Shown: positions 13,427-21,277, counted from the stretch's first letter. The stretch is 28,111 nucleotides of DNA from JACPNK01 sp964479745 (GCA_964479745.1 CAYZNJ010000004.1:1-28111), one strand, 5' to 3'. Program-made: numbers and translations. Notes: generated from the letters alone by a model not told the origin.

Positions 13427-15611
13427 TTTTAAAACGGGTTTTGATTTTGGGAGGATTTTCTTGCCAGTGTTTTAGCGCTTCTTGAAGTTCGGTCTCGCTT
13501 TCCGGTTTCTTGTTCATCAAAAAAGTGCAATCGGGGTAACGGCTGCAGGCGTAAAAAATTTTACCTCGGCCTCGCGATTTTTTTTCTACAATATCGCCGG
13601 TTAGGCAATTCGGGCATTTAAAGCCGGTTTTATTTAAAATTTTTGCAATGCCTTTGCAATTTGGGTAGTCGCTGCAACCCAAGAAATAACCGAAACGGCC
13701 GCGCTTTACAACCATTAGTTTGCCGCAAATCGGGCATCTTTCGTCTTTTGTTTTTTCTTCCAGTTCTTTGATTTTCGCTTCTTCTTCGGGCAGGGGTTTG
13801 GTTGTTTTACATTCTGGATCTTGGCAGGCTAAAACCTTACCCATGCGGCCGAATCTAATAACCATTTTTTTACCGCACTTTGGGCAAGAAACTTCCGTCT
13901 GCTCTTCCAGCTTTTCCACACTGGCTTCTTTTTCGTCAAGGTGTTTTTTAAACGGCGTGTAAAATTCTTCTATGACCGGCACCCACTTAATTTTGCCTTC
14001 GGCAATGTCGTCCAGCTCTTCTTCAATGTGAGAAGTAAAGTTGATGTCAACTATTTCCGGAAAATTTTCAACGAGCATGTCATTAACGAGAAAGCCGATT
14101 TCTGTCGGATGGTATTTTTTTTCTATCTTTTCAACATAGTCCCTGTCTTGAATTGTGGCCAAGGTCGGCGCGTAAGTAGAAGGCCGGCCGATGCCGTGGG
14201 CTTCAAGGGCTTTAACCAGTGTTGCGTCTGTGTAACGGGCCGGAGGTTCGGTAAAGTGCTGAAGATGATGAAGTTCAATTAATTTTAATACTTCTTCTGC
14301 TGTTAGTTCGGGCAACTGGTTTTCGGCCTCTTCTTCAGCGTCCTCATCCCGCCCTTCGGTGTAAGCTTTTATGAATCCGTCAAATTTTATTATCTGACCG
14401 TTAGCGCGGAAAGTGTACTTAGGGCCGGCAGATATATCAACGCTGGTCTGGTCAAAAACGGCCGGCTGCATCTGGCTGGCAATTGTTCTTTTCCAGATTA
14501 TGTCATAGAGCTTGATTTGACCGCGGTCTAGTTCCGCCTTTAGCGTTTCGGGAAGCCTTGATAGGTCTGTCGGCCTTATCGCTTCATGCGCTTCTTGGGC
14601 GCCCTTAGACTTATTTACATAATAACGAGGCTGGGCTGGTGCATACTCTTTGCTAAAATGTCTTTTTATCACTTCTTGGGCTTGAGCCAGCGCGGATTGC
14701 GCGAGATTAAGACTGTCGGTCCTCATGTAAGTGATGTAGCCGGTTTCATACAGTCTTTGAGCTAACATCATGGTCTGTTTGGCTGACATGCCAAATTTTC
14801 TGGCCGCTTCTTGCTGCAAAGTAGAAGTGGTGAACGGGGGAGCCGGGTTGCGGGTAACTTCTTTTTTGTTTATTTCTTTGACAACGTAGTCGGCGCCGGA
14901 GAGGTCGTCAATTATTTTTTTTGCTTCAGCCTCGTTTTTAATAGCCAGTTTATCTATTGCTTTACCATCTACTTTGTTCAGCTTCGCCCGGAACACTTTT
15001 TTATTTGCCTCCTGGTCTTTTTTTGTTAAATCAGCCTCAACGCTCCAGTATTCTTCTTTCTTGAAATTTTGTACTTCTCTTTCTCTCTCAACCACCAGTC
15101 TGACAGCTACGCTTTGCACGCGTCCAGCCGAAAGGCCATAGCGAATTTTTCTCCACAAAAAAGGCGAGAGCTCATAACCCACTAAACGGTCCAAAATTCT
15201 CCTTGCCTGCTGGGCATCTACCAAGTTCATGTCTATATTTCTGGGATGTCGGAGGGCTTCAGCGATGGCTTGCTTGGTGATTTCGTGAAAAACAATTCTT
15301 TTGGCTGTTTCCGGTTTTTGTTTGAGCGCCTGCGTTAAATGCCAGGCGATTGATTCGCCTTCACGATCCGAGTCGGTTGCGTATATCACTTCTTCCGATT
15401 GGGCCGTGGCTTCTTTTAACTCGGCAACGACTTTTTTTGCTTTTGCCGGGATGACATACTTGGGTTCAAAGCCGTTTTCAATATCCACGCCCATCTTTGA
15501 TTTGGGCAGGTCGCGGACATGGCCAAAAGACGCCAAGACCCTGTAATCAGGGCCGAGAAATTTTTGTATCGTATGCGATTTTGTCGGACTTTCTACTAAA
15601 ATCAGTTTCAT
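13398..15611 (-). CDS. topA: DNA topoisomerase I
   Basis: A 737-aa type IA topoisomerase relaxing negative supercoils. N-terminal TOPRIM with LILVESPTKS and ATDSDREGESIAWH (acidic metal-binding triad), RRILDRLVGYELSPFLW, and the catalytic Tyr295 in YITYMRTDS. The domain that reaches GIGRPSTYAPTLATI completes the toroid. Three C-terminal four-cysteine zinc ribbons follow (starting CPKCGKKM, CPICGKLM, CPNCLTGD), then a basic tail. It starts three bases after the dprA stop and overlaps rel at its end, suggesting a dprA-topA-rel transcript. The dprA-topA order is common in bacteria. Length is close to the usual ~700-860. Confidence 0.96.
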   Translation of the reverse strand: MKLILVESPTKSHTIQKFLGPDYRVLASFGHVRDLPKSKMGVDIENGFEPKYVIPAKAKKVVAELKEATAQSEEVIYATDSDREGESIAWHLTQALKQKPETAKRIVFHEITKQAIAEALRHPRNIDMNLVDAQQARRILDRLVGYELSPFLWRKIRYGLSAGRVQSVAVRLVVEREREVQNFKKEEYWSVEADLTKKDQEANKKVFRAKLNKVDGKAIDKLAIKNEAEAKKIIDDLSGADYVVKEINKKEVTRNPAPPFTTSTLQQEAARKFGMSAKQTMMLAQRLYETGYITYMRTDSLNLAQSALAQAQEVIKRHFSKEYAPAQPRYYVNKSKGAQEAHEAIRPTDLSRLPETLKAELDRGQIKLYDIIWKRTIASQMQPAVFDQTSVDISAGPKYTFRANGQIIKFDGFIKAYTEGRDEDAEEEAENQLPELTAEEVLKLIELHHLQHFTEPPARYTDATLVKALEAHGIGRPSTYAPTLATIQDRDYVEKIEKKYHPTEIGFLVNDMLVENFPEIVDINFTSHIEEELDDIAEGKIKWVPVIEEFYTPFKKHLDEKEASVEKLEEQTEVSCPKCGKKMVIRFGRMGKVLACQDPECKTTKPLPEEEAKIKELEEKTKDERCPICGKLMVVKRGRFGYFLGCSDYPNCKGIAKILNKTGFKCPNCLTGDIVEKKSRGRGKIFYACSRYPDCTFLMNKKPESETELQEALKHWQENPPKIKTRFKNDRKNTEEK

Positions 15612-15614
15612 TCT

Positions 15615-16679
15615 TTAGTTATAAATTACAAACTTGTTATTACCTAAGTTTCTGACCTTATTCTCAAGCTCCATATCCATCAGACAGGAAATAACTTCCG
15701 GAGCGGGCTTTTTGGTTTCTCTTATGATTTTATCAAGTTCTATTATTTTATCTGACAAAATTGCAAGTATATTTTTTTCCAATTCGCTCTTGGGCAGAAT
15801 CAAAGGTTTGGCTAAAGTACCATTGATATCATATTCTGTCAAAATATCTTCTGCGCAGGTTATCAGTTTGGCCCCGGTTTGAATAAGGCTATTTGGTCCG
15901 CGCGATTTTGAAGAAAAAATGGGTCCGGGTACGGCAAAAACATCGCGATTTTGCTCTAAAGCAGACTTAGCGGTAATCAGAGAGCCGCTTTTTTCATCGG
16001 CTTCTATAACCAAAACCCCTTTTGAAAGTCCGCTTATGATTCTGTTTCTTTGGGGAAAAGAGTATTTGTTGCCGTGAACAGTAAGCGGGTATTCGCTTAC
16101 CAGAGCCCCGCCTCTTTTAACTATTTCGTCCGACAGTTTTTTGTTTTCGTAAACTATGGACTGCGGACTGATGCCTCCGCCTAAAACGGCGATTGTCGGC
16201 AGATTTCTTTCAACGGCGGCCCGGTGGGCCAAACCGTCAATGCCCATCGCCAGTCCGGAAACAATCGTCAGTCCGGCTTGAGCAACGGCTCCGGCGATAA
16301 CCGGTGTTACTCTTTTGCCATAATCGGTGAGAGTCCGGGTGCCGACAATGGCGAAGCAGTTATTTTTCAAAATGTTACCGTCACCCTTTATGTACAAAAG
16401 AAATGGCGGGTCAAAAATGTTTTTTAAAAGTTTGGGATAAGCCTTGTCTTTTAGAGTGACGATATATATAGAGTCTTTTTCCAACTTTTCAAATTCTTTC
16501 TCCGGATTGATTTTTGATTTATCGGGAGCATCTTTAGGTAAAAAGTCTTTAAGGTTCGGTGAATGCCAGGCGCTCTCAAGGTTGCCGTTAAAGCTGTCTG
16601 AAATTTTTTGCAAAGCGCCGACTTGAGCCGAAACAAGTATGTTCAGTGCGTTGAGATATTTTAATTGTATAGATTGCAT
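15615..16679 (-). CDS. dprA: DNA processing protein DprA/Smf
   Basis: A 354-aa protein that loads RecA on incoming single-stranded DNA during natural transformation. An N-terminal helical region comes first; then the extended Rossmann fold with IVGTRTLTDYG and SGLAMGIDGLAHRAA, SEYPL, FPQRNRIISGLSKGVLVIEA, and SGSLITAKSALEQNRDVFAVPG, the classic DprA series. The C-terminal ~65 residues form a winged-helix domain (DprA_WH). No Shine-Dalgarno at the ATG. It is separated from pth by 117 bases holding a stem-loop. Together with comEC at the window end it points to DNA uptake capacity. Confidence 0.95.
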   Translation of the reverse strand: MQSIQLKYLNALNILVSAQVGALQKISDSFNGNLESAWHSPNLKDFLPKDAPDKSKINPEKEFEKLEKDSIYIVTLKDKAYPKLLKNIFDPPFLLYIKGDGNILKNNCFAIVGTRTLTDYGKRVTPVIAGAVAQAGLTIVSGLAMGIDGLAHRAAVERNLPTIAVLGGGISPQSIVYENKKLSDEIVKRGGALVSEYPLTVHGNKYSFPQRNRIISGLSKGVLVIEADEKSGSLITAKSALEQNRDVFAVPGPIFSSKSRGPNSLIQTGAKLITCAEDILTEYDINGTLAKPLILPKSELEKNILAILSDKIIELDKIIRETKKPAPEVISCLMDMELENKVRNLGNNKFVIYN

Positions 16680-16733
16680 TATGTTTTGGCTTTTGCTATA
16701 AGGTTTTCAATATTGGTTTCTTGAATTCTATCG

Positions 16734-16787
16734 CGAGTCCGGCATTGCTGGTTTGAATATCCCTCCTAAATCAGCTTTGCCGGCTCG
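16734..16787 (-). other. Stem-loop displaying AGGAGG in its loop, pth-dprA gap
   Basis: On the minus strand CGAG / CTCG, then CCGGCA / TGCCGG after a single-base bulge, an AA/AA internal loop, and GCTG / CAGC close a 21-base loop that contains AGGAGG. No T run follows, so it is not an intrinsic terminator. It lies 55 bases before the dprA ATG; a five-codon frame (MPDSR) begins in its 3' arm. A structured leader of dprA is possible. The rest of the 117-base gap shows nothing clear. Confidence 0.5.
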
Positions 16788-16796
16788 TGGTAGGAT

Positions 16797-17366
16797 TTAA
16801 GAAACTATCTGTCCCAGCTTCTCTAATCCTTCTTTGAATATTTTTTTGAGTTTCTCTTTTTCGCTAGGAGCAAATTTAGACAGAACAAAGTTTGAAATCA
16901 TATCTTTTCTTTTTTGATCTGATTTTTGGTTTCGGGCTAACTTTAGTTTTGAATTGGCTAAGCCGATTTTTAGGCGTTTTATATTTTCTGTTTTCAGTTG
17001 GCTAAGTATTGACTGTACGCCCTTGTGGCCGCCGGAACCCGAACCGGGCGTGAGCTTGGTTGATTCAAAAGACACATCCAGGTCGTCATGGACAATGATT
17101 ATGTTTTCAACGGGTATCTTATAAAAAAGTTTTATTTTTTTGACAGCGTCGCCGGACTTGTTTACATATGTCTGGGGTTTAGCCAAAATTACTTTTTGGC
17201 CGTTGAACTTGCCAGTGGCGACTTCAGCCTCCAGTTTTTTTTCCAACTTAAAATCGGAGGCTTGACCGGCTTTCGCCAAGGCGTCCAGAAACATAAAACC
17301 GATGTTATGTCTAGTTTCTGAATATTCTTTGTCCGGATTTCCCAAACCGACGATTAAGTATGCCAT
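16797..17366 (-). CDS. pth: Peptidyl-tRNA hydrolase
   Basis: A 189-aa Pth1-type hydrolase freeing tRNA from stalled peptidyl-tRNAs. Catalytic His20 in ETRHNIGF, Asn69 in KPQTYVNKSG (commonly KPxTFMNxSG), Asp94 in VHDDLD, and GSGSGGHKGVQSI. Length normal. The start is ATG, and a consensus -10 box lies only seven bases upstream, implying a leaderless mRNA. Divergent from lepB with about 100 bases between them. dprA lies downstream on the same strand. Confidence 0.95.
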   Translation of the reverse strand: MAYLIVGLGNPDKEYSETRHNIGFMFLDALAKAGQASDFKLEKKLEAEVATGKFNGQKVILAKPQTYVNKSGDAVKKIKLFYKIPVENIIIVHDDLDVSFESTKLTPGSGSGGHKGVQSILSQLKTENIKRLKIGLANSKLKLARNQKSDQKRKDMISNFVLSKFAPSEKEKLKKIFKEGLEKLGQIVS

Positions 17367-17373
17367 GCTCTAA

Positions 17374-17402
17374 ATTATATAGATACAATTTTTTTTTGTA
17401 CA
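17374..17402 (-). promoter_or_regulatory. Promoter of pth, predicted leaderless
   Basis: Minus strand: -35 TGTACA (17402-17397), 17-base spacer, consensus -10 TATAAT (17379-17374). Seven bases separate the -10 from the pth ATG, so transcription would start at or next to the A of the start codon. Confidence 0.6.
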
Positions 17403-17419
17403 GCTTTAACCTTGGAGAA

Positions 17420-17448
17420 TTGCAAAGTTGGCAGAATTCTGTTAGATT
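17420..17448 (+). promoter_or_regulatory. Promoter of lepB
   Basis: -35 TTGCAA (17420-17425), 17-base spacer, -10 TAGATT (17443-17448). Predicted leader of only about 13 bases to the lepB ATG at 17468, without a Shine-Dalgarno. It is back-to-back with the pth promoter. Confidence 0.5.
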
Positions 17449-17467
17449 GAGATTTATTTTACCAGCT

Positions 17468-18073
17468 ATGCCGGATTTGGAAGAAAAAAAGGAAAATTTT
17501 GAGAATAAGGAATCTTTTAACCGCCGCGAGGCCGTCGCTTTTTTTTGGGAAGTGGTGAAGATTGTCATAATCTCCTTGGCAATTATTGTACCTGTTCGTT
17601 ACTATATTCTCCAACCCTTTTTTGTTAAGGGCGCGTCCATGGAGTCTACCTTTGATAACGGCGATTACGTTCTGATTGACGAGCTTGCTTTCAGGTTCCG
17701 CCAGCCTCAAAGAGGGGAAGTTGTAGTTTTCAGAGCGCCCAAAGACTTGTCCCAATTTTACATAAAAAGAATAATCGGTTTGCCAAACGAAACTGTGCAG
17801 ATAAAAAATGATAAAGTTACGATTTTTAACGATAAAAATCCCAAAGGTTTTGTTTTAAACGAGTCCCCCTATCTTAACCTTGGAGTTCAAACAGAAGGAG
17901 ATTTTAAGGTTGATATCGGTTCTGACGAATATTTTGTTTTGGGAGACAACCGCGAGCATAGTTCCGATTCAAGAATTTGGGGTACGGTAAACAAGGACTT
18001 AATTACGGGCAGGGTCTTTTTCAGAGCTTGGCCGTTTAACAAAGTTACGAAGTTCAGACCGGTAAAATACTAA
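17468..18073 (+). CDS. lepB: Signal peptidase I
   Basis: A 201-aa membrane serine protease removing signal peptides from Sec and Tat substrates. An acidic cytoplasmic N terminus is followed by one transmembrane helix (about residues 29-48). Catalytic Ser57 is in KGASMEST and the general base Lys100 in FYIKRIIGLP; box E is GDNREHSSDSRIWG. The ATG at 17468 is preferred: upstream in-frame codons run through the promoter into the divergent pth gene. Single-TM form as in Gram-positives. It would process the two exported proteins encoded nearby on the minus strand. A heptad dyad begins directly after the stop. Confidence 0.94.
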   Translation: MPDLEEKKENFENKESFNRREAVAFFWEVVKIVIISLAIIVPVRYYILQPFFVKGASMESTFDNGDYVLIDELAFRFRQPQRGEVVVFRAPKDLSQFYIKRIIGLPNETVQIKNDKVTIFNDKNPKGFVLNESPYLNLGVQTEGDFKVDIGSDEYFVLGDNREHSSDSRIWGTVNKDLITGRVFFRAWPFNKVTKFRPVKY

Positions 18074-18147
18074 AAGTTTCTAGTTTATAGCTTCTAGTTT
18101 CTAGTGTTTAAAAACTAGCAGCTAGCAACTAAAAACTAGCAGCTATT
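18074..18147 (+). repeat. 74-nt heptad dyad element, copy 1 (lepB-hisS)
   Basis: Five heptads of TAGTTTC type (18074-18108), a 4-base loop (TAAA) and five heptads of AACTAGC type (18113-18147). The arms pair imperfectly, with mismatches or wobbles recurring about every seven bases. It begins at the base after the lepB stop and ends three bases before the hisS GTG; T5 (18146-18150) follows. More diverged than copies 2 and 3 but with the same 35-4-35 geometry. Confidence 0.85.
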
Positions 18148-18150
18148 TTT

Positions 18151-19455
18151 GTGCCAAAATCAAAAACAATACAGTCGGTGAAAGGTATGCATGATATTTT
18201 GCCGTCTGACCAGCCATACTGGAAATTTATTTATAAAAAAGGTTCAACACTAGTAGAAGACTACGGATTTGAAAAAATAGACACGCCTATTGTTGAGTCA
18301 GCCCAGCTTTTTTTGCGTTCAATCGGCGAGGAAACTGATACTGCCGGCAAAGAGATGTACGCCTTCAAAACCAAAGGCGGAGACGACCTCGCTTTAAGGC
18401 CGGAAAATACCGCCGGAATTGTTCGGGCATACATAGAACACGGGATGAACTCATGGCCTCATCCGGTTAAGCTGTGGTATTGGGGGCCGATGTTTAGGCA
18501 TGACCAGCCGCAAGCGGGGCGTTACCGCCAGTTTTATCAGTTTGGCGTTGAAATGTTTGGCGACGAAAATCCGGCGGCTGACGCGGAAAGTATTTTTGTA
18601 GCTTTAGGATTTCTTGAAAGCTTGGGCTTTAAAAACTTGTCCTTAAAAATCAACAGTATTGGCGATGCCAATTGCCGGCCGCAATATCTTAAAGTTTTGA
18701 GGGATTACCTGAAATCTAGGAGCAAACAGCTTTGTCCTCAATGTAAAATACGCTCAAAAACCAATTTAATGAGAGTTTTGGATTGCAAGGAAGAAAACTG
18801 CAGGGCTGTTTTCAAAGATGCTCCGCAGACAGTGGATCACTTAGATGAAAAATGCCGTGAACATTTTAAGAAGGTTATTGAGTTTTTGGACGAAATAAAA
18901 GCGCCGTATATCTTAGATCCTTTTTTGGTCAGGGGTCTTGATTACTACACACATACTGTCTTTGAAATCGTTATGGAAGAATCCGCTGTGAATGGGGAAA
19001 AACCATTTTCTGGGCTGGCTTTGGTTGCCGGCGGAAGATACAATGGTTTGGTTAGTTTCTTAGGCGGACCGAAAGTGCCGGCCGTCGGCTGGGCCGCCGG
19101 AGCCGAAAGAATTATTCTGGCCATGAAGAACCTGGGCCTCAAGGTGCCGGAAGCCGGACCTCAGCCCAAAATTTTTCTGGCCCAACTCGGGGATTTTGCC
19201 AAAAGAAAAAGCCTAGTTCTTTTTGAAGAATTAAGGAAAGCGGGGATTCATACCAGCACTTCGCTGGGCAGAGACAGCATTAAGGCGCAGCTTAGAATCG
19301 CCAACCGCTTGAAGGTTCGGTTTACGATAATTATCGGACAAAAAGAAGCGATTGATAAAACGGCCATCTTGAGGGAGATGGACAGCGGCATCCAGGAGGT
19401 TATTCCGATGGAAGGAATCATTGAAGCGGTGAAGAAGAGGCTCAAGAGTTTATAA
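18151..19455 (+). CDS. hisS: Histidyl-tRNA synthetase
   Basis: A 434-aa class II synthetase. Motif 1 region around the N terminus (VKGMHDILP), motif 2 MFRHDQPQAGRYRQFYQFGVE, the HisRS signatures LVRGLDYYTHTVFE (R261) and ALVAGGRYNGL, motif 3 VGWAAGAERI, and a C-terminal anticodon-binding domain. An insert carries Cys pairs (LCPQC, DCKEENC), a pattern seen in many bacterial HisRS. GTG start right behind the heptad dyad, with no Shine-Dalgarno. Its stop codon is embedded in the next dyad. Length is typical. Confidence 0.96.
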   Translation: MPKSKTIQSVKGMHDILPSDQPYWKFIYKKGSTLVEDYGFEKIDTPIVESAQLFLRSIGEETDTAGKEMYAFKTKGGDDLALRPENTAGIVRAYIEHGMNSWPHPVKLWYWGPMFRHDQPQAGRYRQFYQFGVEMFGDENPAADAESIFVALGFLESLGFKNLSLKINSIGDANCRPQYLKVLRDYLKSRSKQLCPQCKIRSKTNLMRVLDCKEENCRAVFKDAPQTVDHLDEKCREHFKKVIEFLDEIKAPYILDPFLVRGLDYYTHTVFEIVMEESAVNGEKPFSGLALVAGGRYNGLVSFLGGPKVPAVGWAAGAERIILAMKNLGLKVPEAGPQPKIFLAQLGDFAKRKSLVLFEELRKAGIHTSTSLGRDSIKAQLRIANRLKVRFTIIIGQKEAIDKTAILREMDSGIQEVIPMEGIIEAVKKRLKSL

Positions 19456-19529
19456 AGTTTGTAAAGTTATAAAGTTTATCAAGTAAGAAAAAACTTTAAG
19501 AACTTGACGAACTTTCAACTTTATAAACT
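19447..19529 (+). repeat. AAGTT/AACTT dyad repeat at the hisS-HIT junction
   Basis: The outer arms AGTTTATAAAGTT (19447-19459) and AACTTTATAAACT (19517-19529) are perfect 13-base complements. Between them lie further AAAGTTNNT units and then AACTTNNNG units, forming an imperfect hairpin of about 35 bp. The hisS stop TAA (19453-19455) lies inside the left outer arm. Same architecture as the parA-parB dyad. Confidence 0.8.
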
Positions 19530-19545
19530 AGTTTGCGAAGCAAAT

Positions 19546-19887
19546 ATGGACATTTTCTGCAAAATTATCAGCAAGGAATTATCCGCGGAAACAATTATCG
19601 AAGATGAGGATTTTGTTGTTGTCAAGGATATTCACCCCCAAGCGCCGGTTCATGTTCTGATTATACCGAAAAAACATTTGGATATTATCCACGAAATCAG
19701 CCACGAGGATTTGGATATTTTGGGTAAAATGTTTATTGTTGCCGGCCAAGCCGCCAAAAAGCTTGGGGTTGAAAAAACCGGTTATCGGTTAATTTTAAAT
19801 CAAGGCCCCGATGCAGGCCAAGCAGTGCCGCATTTGCACCTGCATTTGCTTGCAGGCAAGAAGTTGGGGCCAAAAATTGTCGGTTAG
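19546..19887 (+). CDS. HIT-family (HINT-like) nucleotide hydrolase
   Basis: A 113-aa histidine-triad protein. FCKIISKELSAETIIEDEDF, PQAPVHVLIIPKKH and the catalytic triad HLHLH (H96, H98, H100) are as in bacterial HINT/YcfF proteins, which hydrolyse adenosine 5'-phosphoramidates. The family's N-terminal CxFC zinc motif is reduced to a single Cys here. The ATG at 19546 is preferred because similarity begins there; an upstream frame start would read through the repeat dyad. It ends 23 bases before rpsU. Physiological substrate unknown. Confidence 0.9.
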   Translation: MDIFCKIISKELSAETIIEDEDFVVVKDIHPQAPVHVLIIPKKHLDIIHEISHEDLDILGKMFIVAGQAAKKLGVEKTGYRLILNQGPDAGQAVPHLHLHLLAGKKLGPKIVG

Positions 19888-19898
19888 TTAATTATGAG

Positions 19899-19904
19899 AG
19901 GAGG
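19899..19904 (+). promoter_or_regulatory. Perfect Shine-Dalgarno of rpsU
   Basis: AGGAGG, six bases before the ATG, in a longer purine run. It stands out because most core genes in the window have no recognisable Shine-Dalgarno, and it may serve autoregulation by bS21 (see findings). Confidence 0.8.
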
Positions 19905-19910
19905 ACTTTT

Positions 19911-20174
19911 ATGGATGTAAAAAGAAAACCAAATGAAACAGTCGGCAGTATGATGCGCCGATTTTCAAAGCTTGTTCAGCAAAGCCGTGTTTTGCCGCAG
20001 GTTAAAGAGTCAAGATTTTATAAAAAGAAAAAAAGCGACAGGCAAAGCAAAAACCGCGCGATTATGAGGGAAGAATTAAAAGCGCTTCGCAAGAGGCTTG
20101 AAAGGCTTGGCAAATACAATGAAGAGGTCTTTGAAGAAGAAAAAAGAAAAATCAAGCAAAAATTAGATTTGTAG
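19911..20174 (+). CDS. rpsU: Ribosomal protein bS21
   Basis: An 87-aa very basic protein. VKRKPNETVGSMMRRFSKLVQQSRVLPQVKESRFYKKKKSDRQ aligns with bS21 (family form: V..nE.l...lRRFkr...k.G.l.e.r.re.YEkPs..r). It has a longer helical, charged C-terminal tail than the usual ~60-70 aa. bS21 sits on the 30S platform near the anti-Shine-Dalgarno and helps initiation. It is followed 32 bases later by yqeY, a neighbourhood conserved in many bacteria. Confidence 0.9.
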   Translation: MDVKRKPNETVGSMMRRFSKLVQQSRVLPQVKESRFYKKKKSDRQSKNRAIMREELKALRKRLERLGKYNEEVFEEEKRKIKQKLDL

Positions 20175-20206
20175 CTAAATTTGGCGGACACCGCTATTTT
20201 TTAAAC

Positions 20207-20704
20207 ATGCTTAAAGAGCAGTTGCAGAAAGAATTAACCGAATCTTTAAAATCGGGCGACCAACTCAAGCGTCTGGTTTTGGGTACGCTCTTAACAGCTA
20301 TTAAAAATCGCCAGCTGGCCAAGAGAACCCAGCTTAGCAAAACTACTGCAGACTCTGTGGAGCTGGAAAAACAGAGTCAGCTGAACGACGAAGAAATTTT
20401 GGAGACGATAGCCGGCGAGGTCAAAAAAAGAAAAGATTCAATAGAACAGTTTAGAAACGGCGGGCGCAACGATTTGGCTGAAAAAGAAGAATCAGAAATG
20501 AAAATCCTTGTTTCTTATCTGCCCCAACAGCTTTCTGAAGAGGAGGTTAGAAAAGAAGTTAGCGATGCTATATCCAAAACGGGAGCCAAAACTCTTCAAG
20601 ACTTGGGCAAAGTTATCGGAGCGGTTATGTCAAAAGTCAAAGGCCGCGCTGGCGGCGGTGTTGTAAGCAAGATTGCCAAAGAATTTTTGGAATCTAACAA
20701 ATAA
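20207..20704 (+). CDS. yqeY: YqeY-type GatB/YqeY-domain protein
   Basis: A 165-aa protein of the GatB_YqeY family (MLKEQLQKELTESLKSGDQLKRLVLGTLLTAIKN; DEEILETIAGEVKKRKDSIEQFRNGGRNDLAEKEESEMKILVSYLPQQLSEEE; MSKVKGRAGG). It resembles the tail domain of GatB that recognises tRNA, but stands alone without amidotransferase catalytic parts. The exact role is unknown. It follows rpsU as in Firmicutes and precedes ybeY by six bases. No Shine-Dalgarno is present. Confidence 0.93.
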   Translation: MLKEQLQKELTESLKSGDQLKRLVLGTLLTAIKNRQLAKRTQLSKTTADSVELEKQSQLNDEEILETIAGEVKKRKDSIEQFRNGGRNDLAEKEESEMKILVSYLPQQLSEEEVRKEVSDAISKTGAKTLQDLGKVIGAVMSKVKGRAGGGVVSKIAKEFLESNK

Positions 20705-20710
20705 AATAAA

Positions 20711-21206
20711 TTGCTTGATTTAACTTTTAACAATTCCGTTTCTAATAGAAAGTTCGGGAGAGATTTTTTTTATAGAATCATTTACAAAGCTGTCCGGGAA
20801 CTTAATCTTGGGTCGGAAAAGGCCGAGGTCTCAGTCAACTTAGTGGGTGAGGCGCGCATTAGAGCTCTTAACAAAAAGTACAGGGGCAAGAACAAAGTCA
20901 CAAACGTTTTGTCATTCCCGCTGGNNNNNNNNNNNNNNNNNNNNNNNNNNNNNNNNNNNNNNNNNNNNNNNNNNNNNNAGCAGGCCTCTGCCCAAAAGTG
21001 CTATAATGGCCTTAGGGGATATTTTTATTTGCTTGTCTGTTGCTAAAAAAGAAGCAAAAAGCGAAAATATAACTGTAGAAGAAAAATTGTCGTGGCTTGG
21101 TGTACACGGTTTTTTGCACTTGCTGGGTTACGACCATGAGAAATCGGAAAGAGCTTGTCGAGAGATGGAGGAGTTGGAAAATAAGATATTGAAAAATAAA
21201 TTTTAG
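20711..21206 (+). CDS. ybeY: Endoribonuclease YbeY, interrupted by an assembly gap
   Basis: A metal-dependent RNase for 16S rRNA 3' maturation and ribosome quality control. Before the gap: TTG start and LNKKYRGKNKVTNVLSFPL, the family's typical NxxyRgkdkpTDVLSFp segment. After it: ALGDIFICLSVAKKEA and the zinc site HGFLHLLGYDHEK (three His), then the usual C-terminal helix. The two halves are in different frames as numbered, because the run of 54 N is not the true length: the codon bases require a gap of 2 modulo 3. So the gene is probably intact. Its stop TAG forms the first three bases of heptad dyad copy 2. Confidence 0.88.
20925..20978. other. Assembly gap of 54 N inside ybeY
   Basis: Unresolved bases. 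The reading frames on both sides of the gap show that the true number of missing bases is not divisible by three as drawn. Confidence 0.98.
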
Positions 21207-21277
21207 CTTCTAGTTTCCGGCTTATAGTTTCTAGTATTAAAAAACTAGCAACTAGCAACTAGTAACTAGTAACTAGT
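21204..21277 (+). repeat. 74-nt heptad dyad element, copy 2 (ybeY-ftsA)
   Basis: Five heptads of TAGTTTC type (21204-21238), loop AAAA, five tandem AACTAGY heptads (21243-21277). The 3' arm is almost perfectly regular (AACTAGC twice, AACTAGT three times). The first three bases are the ybeY stop. Two bases later comes the ftsA TTG, so the T run after the dyad is part of the start region. An 85-base stretch including this copy (21201-21285) differs from copy 3 (22642-22726) at only six positions. Confidence 0.9.

Noticed and set aside
18074..18150. Treating the dyads simply as intrinsic terminators
   Set aside because: A T5 run follows, but stems are AT-rich and full of mismatches, and the run overlaps the next gene's start codon, so plain termination is not convincing.
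20711..21046. Continuing the first ybeY frame across the N run
   Set aside because: The residues after the gap in that frame are not YbeY, while another frame gives the zinc motif; the N count is unreliable.
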